From Tenebrio molitor (Eukaryota > Arthropoda > Insecta > Coleoptera > Tenebrionidae), in NCBI RefSeq assembly GCF_963966145.1, contig NC_091047.1, positions 24,676,001 to 24,740,000 of the forward strand: DNA of 64,000 bases. The letters are read 5' to 3'. The notes under the pieces are model-generated. The model saw only the letters and a list, made by a program, of their open reading frames with translations, ran no database searches and was not told the DNA's origin. Position numbers and translations under genes: made by a program. Of the stretch, positions 46,241 through 58,066 are shown piece after piece (the first letter of the stretch is position 1; each line of letters starts with the position of its first letter).

Positions 46241-47124
46241 GTAAGACGCTCTAGTGACGGTTATTGTGATTATTATTGATTCCCGGGGGCGACCTGAAGG
46301 CACCGACTTCATTCGTTATGGATGTAATTAATTGGCAAAACTGATAGGAAATTAATTAGTGGATGTCGTGTCAGGTCACTCTTACCATTTATTGAGAGCG
46401 CTTGGTACCGACTTATAGGACTCTACGTTTATTTAATTTTTATTGAGCGAGGAGAGAAATATATTGGTGATCGTTTCGATGGGAGTACGGGAGGATGCCC
46501 TCCGGCATGTAAAATGCACCCGCTCCCTTCCTCTAAATTATATCGAGCGACTCTTCATGCTATCTTTATTGCCCACCATTATTCTAAATGGCACTCTCTG
46601 CATGTAGGTTTACTAGCATGTTGAAAAACAATATAAATCAAGATAAATGCAGTAAATAGGCTTTAAAGGCAGCATGAATAATTAGGGACACCCCATAAAT
46701 GGAAAATAGTAATTATTAAGCCCATTATTTTTTAAACATAAAAGACTTTATGGCGTAGTCTCGGAAGCTAATCATATTAGTTAGTTTTATGCGGAGTGTG
46801 CGCCCAGTCACCACATGGGAAATTAGCATAAGAGATTTTTTGTTTTAATTTTTTCTTGTTTATCTGGACGAGGTTCTATAGTTGGGACGACCAACAGATA
46901 TAGTAATAAAACCGCCCCTTAGTGCCCGCGTATTTTAAACAACAGCTTCCAATTGGCTTATTCAAAACGTGCGCATATTTTTGAAAGCCTGATGTACATC
47001 CACAAAAATTACTTGACGCCATTTCATTACTTTTAACCTCGCTTCGGCAGTTTGACCATGTTTGGAGAAGATGTGCAACGTTCTGCGCAACTAACGCCAC
47101 ATCCCTTTTTTTTAAATTACTACA

Positions 47125-48113
47125 TACAGGCTGTTTGATAAAAAACGCCTCAACCCATAACTTTTTTATTTATTATCCGATTTCAATGAACAAAAAAACT
47201 AAAGATATGGTTTTTCATGCGCTACGAAGCAGCCATAAATTTTTTTTTTGGCGTTATTTTCAGTAGCTAACGATAGTCAACCTTTTTTTTTAAATGGCCA
47301 CATGTAGTTTTTTAGGCTCAGTCTGGTAAAGTTTTTTTTTCTGAATCTAATGATATATTAAAAGTTATCGTTTGGTCCATAGCTGACTGAAAAAAAATAA
47401 AAGAATTTTTAATTGTGGTTCAGCTTATTATGAAATTTTCAAGTGTGCCGTGAAAAACAATTAAATACAAATAGCAACAAATGTCAAGTGTGAGTTTGAA
47501 AATTTTCAGGTGCAATCTTGAAGAGTTTTATTATTACTTTCTTAGAAAACATGAATATGTAATAATAATAATTATTATTTTTTCTATTAACTTTTTGTTT
47601 TTGACGAATTACGATTTTTATTACACTCGAACATAAAATAATAGTCAAATGACTGCTATCCTGCATGACTGACAATGTTATTTTATACTTAAATAAAAAA
47701 AGTTTAAAAAAGCAGATGAAAATTTCTAAGCTGACGTTTAGATGACATTTATCGTACTTTGTATTCCGATTGTTTTCCACAGCACTCTTAAAAATTTTAT
47801 AATAAGCCGAAGCACAAAAAATGTTTTTTTTTTTTTTCAGTTAGCTATGAACCAAATGATAACTTTCAATGCATCATTAGATTCAGAAAAAAAAACCTTA
47901 CCAGACCAAGCCTGCCTAAAAAACTATGTACATGTGTCCATTAAAAAAAAAAAAGTTGACTATCGTTAGCTATTGAAGATAACGCCAAAAAAATACATTT
48001 TATGGCTGTCAAGTAGCGCTTGAAAAACCATATCTTTGATTTTTTTGCTCATTGAAATCGGGTAATAAATAAAAAAGTTATGCGTTGAGGCGTTTTTCAT
48101 CAAACAGCCTGTA
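47125..48113. mobile_element. Long-inverted-repeat element, 989 bp, in intron 1
   Basis: Ends TACAGGCTGTTTGAT on both strands; arms of about 280 bp (47125-47405, 47830-48113) include CGCCTCAACCCATAACTTTT, ATCTAATGATATATTAAAAG and GGCGTTATTTTCA. TA at the edges. The unpaired centre is AT-rich and non-coding. Confidence 0.9.
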
Positions 48114-49069
48114 TATCTGTTCGTTGGCCCAACTTTAGTGTTACCTCAGAAATATTAAAAGTAAATATGAACCAAAGTGCGGGTGTCTCTTCTTAAATTT
48201 AATTTTGTTGCCTATCAGGAAAAATTTCTAGTCGAAGCAGCCGACCATTCTTATGACGACGTTTACCAGGTTGTTAGAAATTATTTTTGTTCGTAGTCTA
48301 CTGTGACAATTTTTATTCACCGCATCATACTTTTCAAAGTCGATAAAGTAATAAAAACATGTCTAGTGTAATAAGAGAGCCAAATTGACTCATCAAGTGG
48401 CCCTAATTAGGTCATTTAAAATTGTCTTATTATTACTCTAATGAAACGTTAATGGTCTTCCAGTAATCATAACGTAAGGAAACAAATTGTTGATGTATTT
48501 CAGATGCTGTTGTTAGCTGATTAGGTTACCAAATTAAACAATTGGAACCGGCAGAAAACGCTTCTGCTGATTAAAATCTACGTTCAATTTGACGCAACTC
48601 AATCGTCTGTGAACCAACACTATTTGTTTCTTAAATTGGCGTTGGATTTTCTCCTTCACCGATGTGAACAATCCCGATCGATTCGGTCTTCCAATATAAT
48701 CGTTTATATTTAATTCACCACTTCTGACTCACTGCCCAAACAAAAATCACCTCATCAATAACGAATCAGGACTAAATTCCGTCGTCCCGACGTCCACACC
48801 AACGACACTTCTTTGGCGGTGTCGTCGACCCGCGCCCCGCGTCACGGGTCAATCTTCAGCTCACCAAAACAGTCTGCAAAAACTGGGTTATCTCTCAAAC
48901 GCCTCAAAATCCCCTTTTCGTATTATCCGAGAACATGCAAGCGCGCAAACTGCTAACGTCATTTCCTCCAAATGCTCGATAATAATCCAATAAGTGGGTC
49001 CATCGAGCGTAAATTTTCCCCAGATTGGAATGAAATTATTCTCTTGTAATTGTTGTTTTGCCCCTGTAG
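48114..49069. other. Intron sequence, no recognised element
   Basis: Part of intron 1 of the membrane-protein gene. A GC-richer patch at 48770-48860 contains GTCGTCCCGACGTCCAC and GTCGTCGACCCGCGCC, but no frame or repeat explains it; a regulatory role is conceivable. Confidence 0.3.
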
Positions 49070-49217
49070 GGCTATGATCAGCGGCATCATCCTGGTGGTC
49101 TTCATTTTCTGCTACTGCTGCCACAAGACGCAGCGGAAATCGCAGACGCACTTGCCGCCGTATTGGCGGGACCCTGGAGGATTGTCGATGGAAATATACA
49201 CCGTCGAGGCGCAAAGT
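49070..49217 (+). CDS. Membrane protein exon 2: transmembrane helix and LPPY motif
   Basis: Starts after CCCCTGTAG (49069); its first base completes the Gly codon left by exon 1. It encodes AMISGIILVVFIFCYCCH, a hydrophobic helix ending in a Cys pair that could be palmitoylated. A basic stop-transfer stretch (KTQRKSQ) follows, then LPPYWRDPGGLSMEIYTVEA. LPPY is a WW-domain ligand of the LPxY type. The exon ends phase 0 at a GTGAGT donor (49218). The minus-strand open frame over this exon is an antisense shadow. Confidence 0.75.
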
Positions 49218-50760
49218 GTGAGTACTAATGCACCACACCTCATAAAGCAAGCGAGAGGATCGCGCGCGTGCTGCGGAAGTTGCGATCACTTCCGACGAAA
49301 CTAGTCGGAATGACAGAACTGGGCGGACAAGCGTCCTCAAATTAAAACCAAATTATTGACATCTTTATTGACAGTTTTATTGACGTGATTACAAGAGTGG
49401 AATGTGCGTTTAACGATAACGATCCGGCAAAAAAATATTGCTCTAGTGCTTTTTTAGCTTCATTACGGCAGTATTGATTATAACTAGTGCGTCATTATCT
49501 CCCTCGCCGGGGTGATCGATGGGAGGGGTGGTGATTATCGCGAGCTTCACCCAAGAATTTACGTAAAAAGCGTGACGTGTATTTGACAGGAGGGCGAAGT
49601 TGCAGTCGCCGATGCGAAACTCGCGTAATTTGATGTTGGCAACACTGATTAGACAAGACGCGGAAAACCGTAATTCCCTAGACTTTAAACTCGGCTTGTA
49701 CACGTAAGGTTTTTCCACAATAATTAATCTTTTAATAATTCACAAGTAGGCGGCGGATTCGGTTTGTATTATTAAATATAAGCCGGCGTGGGTAGCTTTG
49801 ACTGTCCATTGTTACACCAACTGTTACTTATTTTATTTAATTCCAACCACCAATCCAATTTGTATTGTGTGATGGGAAATAGGAAAGTTGAGCGATTAAT
49901 TTAATTTCGACCGAATGACATTTTCGACGGATGCGACATATAATTTTCATTGAATTTTGTGGAAACTAGATGAAATTTCCTACTTGGTCGTGTTTTGGAA
50001 CGCTTCCATTCGAAACTAAATTACCGGAGAATTGTGGAACAATCAATTAATTTCTAATAATGATGACTCAAAAAGGCTTGAATGGGTGCCATTATTGGGA
50101 CGATTTTTTTTTTTCAAAAACTAGTTCAACTGATAAATTCGGATTTGAGTGATACTTCACCACGCAAAAAAGCTTGGAACTGCCATAATCTACAGTTTTC
50201 AATTACGGTGGCTGCGAAAGATATTTATGGTTGTGAATAATTTACAATTGTAGTGAGTGTCAACATAATAAAATGTACACATTGTTTACTAACGTTATTG
50301 AAATTTCAATTATGTCAATATGTTTTAAACAAATTTATTGAAACAAAAACAATAAGAGCTAAATATTAAATTTAATAAATTTTTATACCTAGGGTCCATA
50401 AATAACGTATAAATAATCCAAGCGATGTTATCAGGTGACGAAAATTTGTAATCACTTTTAGTTACTACAAATATGGAAAATGTTTGTTCTTTTGTAATCA
50501 GTTGTAATAACTGTTGATACAAAATTTAAAAAATATATCTAAATACTTGAATGAATAGTGCAATATTATTTTGCATAATTAAAAAGAAGATATTCTTCAG
50601 TTTTTTGTAGAATATCGCTTGATCCAAGAAAGATGTTGTTCTGCTCTTTAAATTTAAATCCAATGGAAAACATTTAAAGGCAAACAACAACTTAAATCAA
50701 TTCTTGTAAGATGATCATTTAGGTATGTTCATTTACCATACATATTGGTTCATGTATCGG
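49218..50760. other. Intron 2, first part
   Basis: No coding exon or repeat ends recognised. 49441-49740 is less AT-rich than its surroundings; a minus-strand open frame of 91 codons there (49718-49443) has no known motif. Confidence 0.3.
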
Positions 50761-50953
50761 GTGGGTGTTCATTTAAATTTATCCTCAAAGTTGGCGTGGA
50801 AGAGTCCGATTGTGAACTCGTCAGTCTGCAGAGTAAAAACAACGCAAAAAGTGAGGTTAGACTTAAACCGCTGATCCGTGATCTGTAATCCGTGATGCGT
50901 TCACAATCGACTCTTCAGCGCCAGCTTTGAGGAGAAATTTAAATGAACACACG
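50761..50953. mobile_element. Foldback MITE of the four-copy family, copy 4
   Basis: Complete copy with ends GTGTTCATTTAAATTTATCC and inverted GGAGAAATTTAAATGAACAC. The interior is inverted relative to copies 1 and 3: AGTCTGCAGAGTAAAAAC comes first and ATCCGTGATCTGTAATCC afterwards. Confidence 0.85.
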
Positions 50954-51016
50954 ACAGTTCATGTGGAGTAGGTATGCATAGCAAAATTAGACATCTTCTC
51001 TCCGTGTTGACAAATA

Positions 51017-51231
51017 TACTGCGCCAAAAAATTGTCGTAACACTAAATGTATTTTTGCCTTACTTAAAAATGGCAGAAGTAATTGAACCAAAAATAGTAT
51101 CACTTATTATTATGTTAATATTATGTCAATATTATGTTAGGACGCTTACGTTTGTGTACATATCTTTTCTCATCATGACAAACAATATTTTCGAAATTTG
51201 ATGTATTGCGACAATTTTTTGGCGCAGTGTA
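51017..51231. mobile_element. Mariner-like MITE, about 215 bp
   Basis: Ends TACTGCGCCAAAAAATTGTC and inverted GACAATTTTTTGGCGCAGTG. TA at the edges. The 75-codon open frame across it does not resemble a transposase. Confidence 0.8.
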
Positions 51232-51470
51232 GTCTAGTAAACATGTACAATAGATTACTTTTAATTTTAATCTTGCCGAAGAAGAAAATAATGTACAGTG
51301 TTATTAAAAACTTTTGCAATTTTTTTAGCTATATGTAAAGACTAAAAAACACCTAAAAAAGGCTTTAACGAGTGAGCTCGTTGAGAGCTTAAAGTATGAA
51401 TATTCTAAGCTCTTATCGGAGGAAATAATTTTTTTATCTGACTTCGGTTTCAGCAAAAAATACTGGACTC

Positions 51471-51624
51471 CACGGAATATGACAATATGAAATTGAGAAG
51501 AAGCTTACTATGTAACCTGTGTAACTCCAGATAAATAATTGGTTACCTACAAAAATTACTTTACACTCTGAACAGAATATCGCCTACACCTACTCTAAAT
51601 ATATATTTATTTGAAGGCCCGATA
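51471..51624. mobile_element. Partial inverted copy of the MITE 24591-24914
   Basis: Runs CGGAATATGACAATATGAAA, GGTTACCTACAAAAATTACT and ends TTATTTGAAGGCCCGATA, the reverse complement of the left half of the 24.6 kb element. The other half is missing. Confidence 0.8.
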
Positions 51625-52345
51625 TTTTTAAACAAATTTAGGAATTATTTACACCCTGTAAAAGATATTTTCGCAGTTTCGACTTTAATCTGAGGTCATG
51701 TCGTCTTGTCAGTATTTGGACTTTTTATGTTACAACCCAAATGACACAATTAATTTTTTTAATGATTTAAATTTACTGTTGCTATACTTATTTTTCTTTT
51801 CCAATACTTCACTAGTTGATGGGGACACCTCAAGCAGAGAGTTACACGGATCTTTGGGGAAGCTTTAAAATTAAAATTCAGCTTGATGCTCACGTTGTCA
51901 CATTCCTAATATACGCGAGTAAAACTGCACCCTAAAGCTGGTTTGAAATAAAATTACTTATGCAGAAAAGAAATCAGAATCTTTTCTCGTCACAGCAGTT
52001 CATGTTCTTATTAGATGTGGTGGCATATGAATAACTTACATTTTCCGTCTGAAAATATGAGAATTAAGACACCATCTGATTATTCATTTAAAAATTTTTA
52101 TTTAGTTTTTTCATTTGTTATAACACGACAATTTGTTAACCATTTCTCATTGCGTTATTAACTCAGATGCAAATATTTTGCCATTTATAAAGCCATTAGT
52201 TTAAAAATTGAAATATGTATACCACACTGTGGTTTCTTATCGTGCCACACAATCATAACTTGTTAACACATTTCTATTTGCTTTGATTATACTTTACACA
52301 TTTTTTTAAATAGATTCGTGCTAATTTTATTAGACGCTAAAAATA

Positions 52346-53818
52346 GCCCGGGCAAGTTAGCTTAAAAAATAGGGGTAAGGTTACTATAATTCGCATAGAG
52401 CTGAAAATTGGTACGAATGTTGGGAACACCATTATAAAAGAAATGTAAAAAGTCCCCATCGCTCCCACATCTGCAAAAAAAGTTATTCGAGGTAAAATGT
52501 CGGGAAAATGAGTTTTTCGCATTTTTCAGCCAAACGGTAAATTTTATCATAAAAATAGATCAGACAAAAATTGTAGAGCATGCAATTCTCTATGAAAAAT
52601 GTTCTTATACTTTTTTTCCTAAGAATAACCATTTCTGAGATATAGCGATTCCAAAAGCTGAAAAAGTTGTGTTAAATTATTTGAAAAACAAGACTAAGTT
52701 AATTGTGCTGAAGTTTTTCAAAATAGTAATTCTACTCCACAAGCTGTAATCACCAACGGAATTCGCTTCCTTCTTTCTGTTTACGGAGCTCCAAAAAACT
52801 TACATGCTTAGATAAGTTTCGATGTGCAATTGGCATGTCTTCCCCCAACCTCTGCTTCTGCTCAGCAACATCTATTTCGGGTATATTATCAAGTTCAACT
52901 GTGGCTTGGTAATAAACTGGCCCCAGAAGACCGGAGTTGGAAATTAGTTGATAATACATTGGAACAAATTCAGACTTTACTCCCACCTGCACCGGAAAAA
53001 CTCCTCAATACAATTTTTTTGCAATTGCAAAAAGGGGTGTAATGCTAAATGTGGCTGCAAAAAGTTGGATTGTTTTGTTCATTAGCATGTACCAGTTGTC
53101 AAGGCCAATCATGCTCCAATGTTGAGTCGCCATTAGGAGAGGATGCTTACGATATCTGCGAGGAGTACGAGGAGACATCTGATTCACGCTTTTAGAACAA
53201 TTTACTTGTATCCAGCAGGAAGATGAAGAAGAAGAAGTAGAAGAAAAAGAAGAAGACGAAGAAGACAGTACACTTGAAGTACCATCAACACTTGAAGTAC
53301 TATCAATCAGACGAATAATTTTCCCCTTTTACTCATAATTTACGTCGCTTTTATCATCTCCAATAGTACCATTTTTCATTTGATACAATATTTTTTAATG
53401 AAACAGAACCACAATAGATCGTGGAAGAGGCCTACCGGGGAAACCACGTTAAAAAAATGCGCCAAGTACACTACCTCACAGGTGGCGTGGAAACGTGAGC
53501 ATATTATGAAGAACACAACTTTTTGAATCGCTATATCTCAGAAATGGTTATTCTTAGGAAAAAAGTATAAGAAAATTTTTATAGAGAATTACATGCTCTA
53601 CAATTTTTGTCTGATCTATTTTTATGATAAAACTTACCGTTTGACTAAAAAATGCGAAAAACCCATTTTCGCGACCTTTGACCTTGAATAACTTTTTTTG
53701 CAGATGTGGGAGCGATGGGCACTTTTTACATTTCTTTTATAATGGTGTTCCCAACATTCGTACAAATTTTCAGCTCTATGCGAATTATAGTAACCTCGAA
53801 TGTGTTCGTTGCCCGGGC
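52346..53818 (+). mobile_element. Element of 1473 bp with inverted ends of about 320 bp and a decayed Cys-rich protein
   Basis: Ends GCCCGGGCAA face each other at 52346 and 53818. The arms pair over about 320 bp, including GGTTACTATAATTCGCATAG, CATTATAAAAGAAATGTAAA and AACCATTTCTGAGATATAGC. The flanks are AAAAAT(A) on the left and (A)AAAAT on the right, so a target duplication of five or six bases is possible but not proven. The centre (about 52740-53330) encodes protein remnants on the plus strand, described separately. An intact parent was not found here. Confidence 0.85.
52740..53330 (+). pseudogene. Mobile-element protein remnant with CXC-like Cys cluster and acidic tail
   Basis: Several frames together give FLLSVYGAPKNLH, LPPTSASAQQHLFRVYYQVQ, LWLGNKLAPEDRSW and LPPAPEKLL. 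Then comes a Cys cluster split by a frameshift: CNAKCGCKK, then GLFCSLACTSCQGQSCSN, and finally EEYEETSDSR and a Glu/Asp/Lys-rich tail. I have seen this domain order in uncharacterised invertebrate proteins linked to mobile elements; the Cys cluster recalls tesmin/TSO1 CXC metal-binding repeats. The catalytic part is absent and stops are present, so it is dead. Function unknown. Confidence 0.55.
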
Positions 53819-54014
53819 AAAAATTATATAAAAGGCAAAATAATAAAATCAATAAAAATCAAAACTTTCTACGGTTTCCAAAAAATGTAGAAACACATGT
53901 AAAACATAGTCTGTCCTATACTTCCACAAAAAAGTGAAAATATAAGAAATAAGTACAATCAAACACATGTCAAAGTTTCGTTAATTGCCTACTAAAAACT
54001 TTGGTACATAAGTA

Positions 54015-54408
54015 TACAGGGTTATTCACGTAAGATGACGAGCCTGACCAGGTAAAAATGCAACACAAAAGACAATTCACAAAGCAATTTCGATCCCTAA
54101 TTATCATAATGCACATAAAACATAGACAGCTTTTAACCTCTCTCAACAAAGTATGATTTAATAACAATAATAAGCAATTAAAATCACAAAAGTAATGGGT
54201 AAGTAGGATCATACGTTCTATCATCGTTCGAAAACCTTTTCAAATACTAAATATGAACCAAAAATACAAGGGCAGATATTCCTTTCAAATTAATAAAATA
54301 CCTACATGGATTCATGATTTAATTTTTAAATACCAAGACCAAGGAAAGTGTATTTTGGGTTGCATTTGTACCTGGTCAGGCTTGTCATCTTACGTGAATA
54401 AGTCTGTA
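54015..54408. mobile_element. MITE, 394 bp, TACAGG(G)TTATTCACGTAA ends
   Basis: Left TACAGGGTTATTCACGTAAG then ATGACGAGCCTGACCAGGTA; right end inverted (GGTCAGGCTTGTCATCTTAC, GTGAATAAGTCTGTA). Non-coding; located in intron 2 of the membrane-protein gene. Confidence 0.9.
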
Positions 54409-55916
54409 TAGAAATGATATAAAAAGCATAATAATATGTGTAACGTAAATAATGACACATTAAAATTGAGCAAAACATGTAATTAGATCTATTTAGGATT
54501 TAAAAAAATAACAGTCAGTGGATAATTAAGTAGAACACTTTTTGTTTTTACACATTGAGGTTTTATGTGGTAAACATTTCAAATTGACATAGCAGAAGAT
54601 TCATTTGGAAGGTTTTAATGATTTTTTTTTCTTTCAAAAAAAATGTAGTTAATTATTGTTATCAGTATTTTGAAGAATTTATAATATTTAGAACAAACCA
54701 GTTTTACGCCATATACTACATTCGCTTAAATTACATACAATCACGTGATTTGTCTTGCCAGTTCGGTATTGGACAAGACTAAACAGAGAGGCGACGACAA
54801 CAGCGGGGGCAAACACCCTCTGAGTATTGGTTAAGCGAACGAAGTTTAGCTCAAAAAATTAATCAATACCTATACTTAGAAAAAATCAAATTACAAAATA
54901 ATTTTTGGAAAGCTCCATTATCTGTTATGCAGAACGTTCCGGACTTCAAAACTAAATTAAATCAAGCATCAAAGCAGTGTATTTTTTCCAGTGTGACTTA
55001 ATGATGAGACTCTTGCGAACGTTGAAAAAAAAAATATAAAATATTTATTTAAAGACATATTGCTCCAGTTCGTAAAAGCTGAATCTTATTTGTTACGATT
55101 GTCAGCGTTGTTCCAGAAGATTTCACTTTTTATTTTTAAGATTGTCGTCATAGATGGAATCGTGAAAAATAAATGCGGAATATCCGTGAAGAATAAAAAC
55201 TGTTGTTGCAACTTCAGCCATTAAGTTGACTCCATCGATCAACATTTGTCGTCACTGCGAATAAGTGTCCAATTTTCCGGAAAACAGTAATCCTGAAGTG
55301 CGGTTTGTTTCTTGGTGACACTTCGAACAGCGATTTGATCGTGACGATTCATCGACACCGTTATGATTTAATTTTGTGATTTCCTGTCCGGCGTATCGGT
55401 GTTCACCTATGCCGTGTCATTTCTCCGAATTCGCATTTAATTATCTTTCTATAATGCAAGCCAGCTGCGGTAAACACGCCGTATACGCACGCCATAAAAA
55501 AAATGAAACTGTTTGTTGATGGTCGTAAAACGGCCGTAAAAATTTAAAAAGCGAATCGAATCGCGCGGCATTTTATTTTGAACACGCACAGAGGAGTGTT
55601 TTAATTTCCTGCAATTAAATCTACGTCAGCCTCGCTCCCGTATTTATCAAAAATCGTAAAGACCCGTTTAGTGGACAGTCCGCAGTAAATCGGCGTCGAT
55701 CTGCGTTAAAAGCGCATTAAAACCGATTAAAAACTCCTTTGAAATTACATTTAGGAACTTTACAATGACTCGAACACTCGACTAACAAAGTTTCATCTCC
55801 GATTCGTGCGCTTCCCGCAGGAACTTCGCCCAACTCTTATTAAGTTTCGTCTTTCGCAACTTTTCCGATATATCGATGCAAATTATGTTACACGGGAGTG
55901 GTGATATTCGCTGTAG
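54409..55916. other. Intron 2, last part
   Basis: No exon that keeps the frame was found. A patch at 54770-54835 between TGTCTTGCCAG and GTTAAG has one open frame, but its phases fit neither neighbour. From 55150 on the DNA is less AT-rich and could be regulatory. Confidence 0.3.
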
Positions 55917-56102
55917 TGTTTCAGCTCGGAGGAGTTCACCGAGAGCCACCACCGACCGCCGACGCCGGGGCCGCCCCCGGCCTACGACCTCGTCGTCCCC
56001 ATGCACAAGGACTCCGCTTGGGACAAGGCCGACGACGAGGGAGGACTCCCCAGCTACGAGACCGCCGTCAAACTGCAGGCCCCCGGAACGGGATACGTTT
56101 GA
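55917..56102 (+). CDS. Membrane protein exon 3: PPxY and LPSY cytoplasmic tail
   Basis: Taking the acceptor CGCTGTAG (55916) the exon starts phase 0, as exon 2 requires, and reads CFSSEEFTESHH, RPPTPGPPPAYDLVVPMHKD, then GGLPSYETAVKLQ, ending GTGYV and TGA (56100-56102). PPPAY is a PPxY motif and LPSY an LPxY motif, both ligands for WW domains of Nedd4-type ubiquitin ligases; the PDZ-like end (GYV) may be incidental. Membrane helix plus LPxY and PPxY is the layout of Commissureless, PRRG and NDFIP adaptors, which direct membrane cargo to endosomes. The specific orthologue is not identified. A second acceptor eight bases further (55924) would break the frame. Strongly GC-rich compared with flanks. 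Confidence 0.75.
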   Translation, partial: CFSSEEFTESHHRPPTPGPPPAYDLVVPMHKDSAWDKADDEGGLPSYETAVKLQAPGTGYV

Positions 56103-56537
56103 ACTGGGGTGTTTTGTGTACGTTGAGTTTGAAAAACGTGCGGGATGAACCGAGTGTCCTGGAGAAACTCGAGGAACCCTGCCAAGGACCAGCAAATTTA
56201 TTTAGCTTATCTGTTCGAATCTCCTTGTGAAATGCTTGGGGTAGTTCAGTTATAAAACTTTTAATTAGTAGATGAGTAATTCAATTTTGTAGCGTTAAGG
56301 GCGTAGATGTTTAGGCGAGATTATGCAATAATGTATGATATGTACATAAGATTCAAGTGTAAAAAAACACCAATTAAACTAGGAATTGACCGAGCAAGTG
56401 GGCGAAATGGCCTTTATAGAAGTTCTAAATTCCTTCAACTTTTTATATAGAGTGGACCTAATTAATTATATGTCAAAATACAGATTATTCGAGATTAGAG
56501 GGAGCTGTCTAATGAAAATGTTCCTAAGTTGTATTTG

Positions 56538-56543
56538 AATAAA
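56538..56543 (+). terminator. Polyadenylation signal of the membrane-protein gene
   Basis: AATAAA about 435 bases after the stop, followed by TTTTATTTGAG. The 3' UTR before it contains no repeat. A second AATAAA occurs near 56646. Confidence 0.5.
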
Positions 56544-57143
56544 TTTTATTTGAGTCATTTGATTTTGATCTTGAAGAAAAACGACCCCCCAGCTATTATC
56601 TTCCTTTAATTAATCAAAAGAGTACTCTCCGAGAGGCTGTTTATAAATAAAGGATTGTTGAAAATTAAGACTGAGAGCAAATAACAAAAGATAAGTAAAA
56701 CTAATTATAAGAAGTTACCAAACACAAACAGCCTGATGTATGAATAAAAGAACTATAAGAATTACTAGTCCATTCAGAGTATTGCAGAGAACAATAGATG
56801 AACATTTCAAAAGCAAGCAATAAAAACTGTTAACAATGTTATCGCTAATTATCAGAAATACATAAACTTCATAAAATAATAATATTGACCGTATTTCTTA
56901 GACAACGCATTAAAAAATTGTGTTGCAAAATTAAGATTAAAACTAGTGACAATGCCAAAGTTAATAAAATTAACTTTGCATGAAAACAGCAACAAGTTCC
57001 TTGTTAGTGTCTTGGGAGATAATTTTGCTAGGTATATCGTGTCTCGCTGTTTGAAACACAGACGTTGAATAATCCGAACGATTTCACACCTACTCTGCTG
57101 GATTCAGATATGGGATGTCTGCTGACCAATTCGTTACGAATGT

Positions 57144-57415
57144 GTTGGGTGATTCAAAATGATTGTGGATAAGTATGACAACTATGTACGAAAATTTATG
57201 TGGCAACTGTGTGGGTAGGATAGAGTTTCTTTGACAGTTCATAGTGGCGCAAATTTGAAAATTTTCAAATCAATGTGCAATGGTATAAAAAAAATCAAAT
57301 GCACGCTTATGAAATGTCATACAAAATGTCAACTCTACTGCAGTCACACAGTTGCCACATAAATTTTTGTACATAGTTGCCATACTTATCCACAATCATT
57401 TTGAATCACTCAATA
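57144..57415. mobile_element. MITE, about 270 bp, family copy 2
   Basis: Ends GTTGGGTGATTCAAAATGAT and inverted ATCATTTTGAATCACTCAA, inner GACAACTATGTACGAAAATT. It is longer than the copy at 42787-43012 because of extra central sequence (CAATGGTATAAAAAAAATC). Confidence 0.85.
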
Positions 57416-57537
57416 TAACACTCTGTTTGGTTATTATTAATGAAACGAGAAATACTATAAAGGTGAGTTTGTTTGTTTTCATTAGATTGATAAATTCGGT
57501 GGATGAACTAGTTATCGTTGTTCTCAATAGGAAAAAT

Positions 57538-58066
57538 ACACCGGGTGCCCCAAAATTCGCGAAACAACTCAATGGGGCAATGTCAATTAGTGTTAGAAAA
57601 TAATGAGAAAAATAATTAAAAAATTCTATATCTTTTAGATTGAAGATCTGGGAGCTCAAAAGGTGCAGCTTTGATCTCATTTATTTCAAATATTAAAAAA
57701 GACTATTTGTCTTTTACTAACCAGTGGCACAATAATTTTGAATGATTGTGATCAAGTTTGCCATTATTTTCTTCTTTATATCCAGCACTTCCAAGAAGTG
57801 ATTTTATGTCGATTTTACCTCAAATAACGTATGGCAAACATGGCTTTGATTTTTTTTTCTTATTTCCATGAATACAACAAAAATGAAATATTTGCAGACT
57901 ATTGGGATACAAATAATGTTTTTAAATGTTGCCAAATTTAGTGCAACAAATAGGTCTACAAAAAAGATCAATTTTTTAAAAACATTTTTACCTGATACTT
58001 TCATGAGTAATGACTACTTAATAACGTACTGCTAAACTAATCCGCGAATTTTGGGGCACCCAATAT
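57538..58066. mobile_element. TA-type element, about 530 bp, ends (GGGTG)CCCCAAAATTCGCG
   Basis: Left ACCGGGTGCCCCAAAATTCG, right inverted CGCGAATTTTGGGGCACCC. No transposase motif is readable in either strand; the minus frame at 57804-58004 is not recognisable. Confidence 0.75.

Noticed and set aside
48888..49340. Minus-strand frame of 150 codons
   Set aside because: Antisense to the transmembrane exon at 49070-49217; the length is explained by the local GC content.
49443..49718. Minus-strand frame of 91 codons
   Set aside because: No known motif, no convincing splice sites, and it lies in the intron of the plus-strand gene.
54770..54835. Possible extra exon between TGTCTTGCCAG and GTTAAG in intron 2
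   Set aside because: Its only open frame (SVLDKTKQRGDDNSGG) needs two carried-in bases and leaves one, which fits neither exon 2 nor exon 3; direct joining of those exons works.
55918..55924. Acceptor TTTCAG at 55924 for the last exon of the membrane-protein gene
   Set aside because: It would put the PPAY/LPSY frame out of phase with exon 2; the AG at 55916 restores phase 0.
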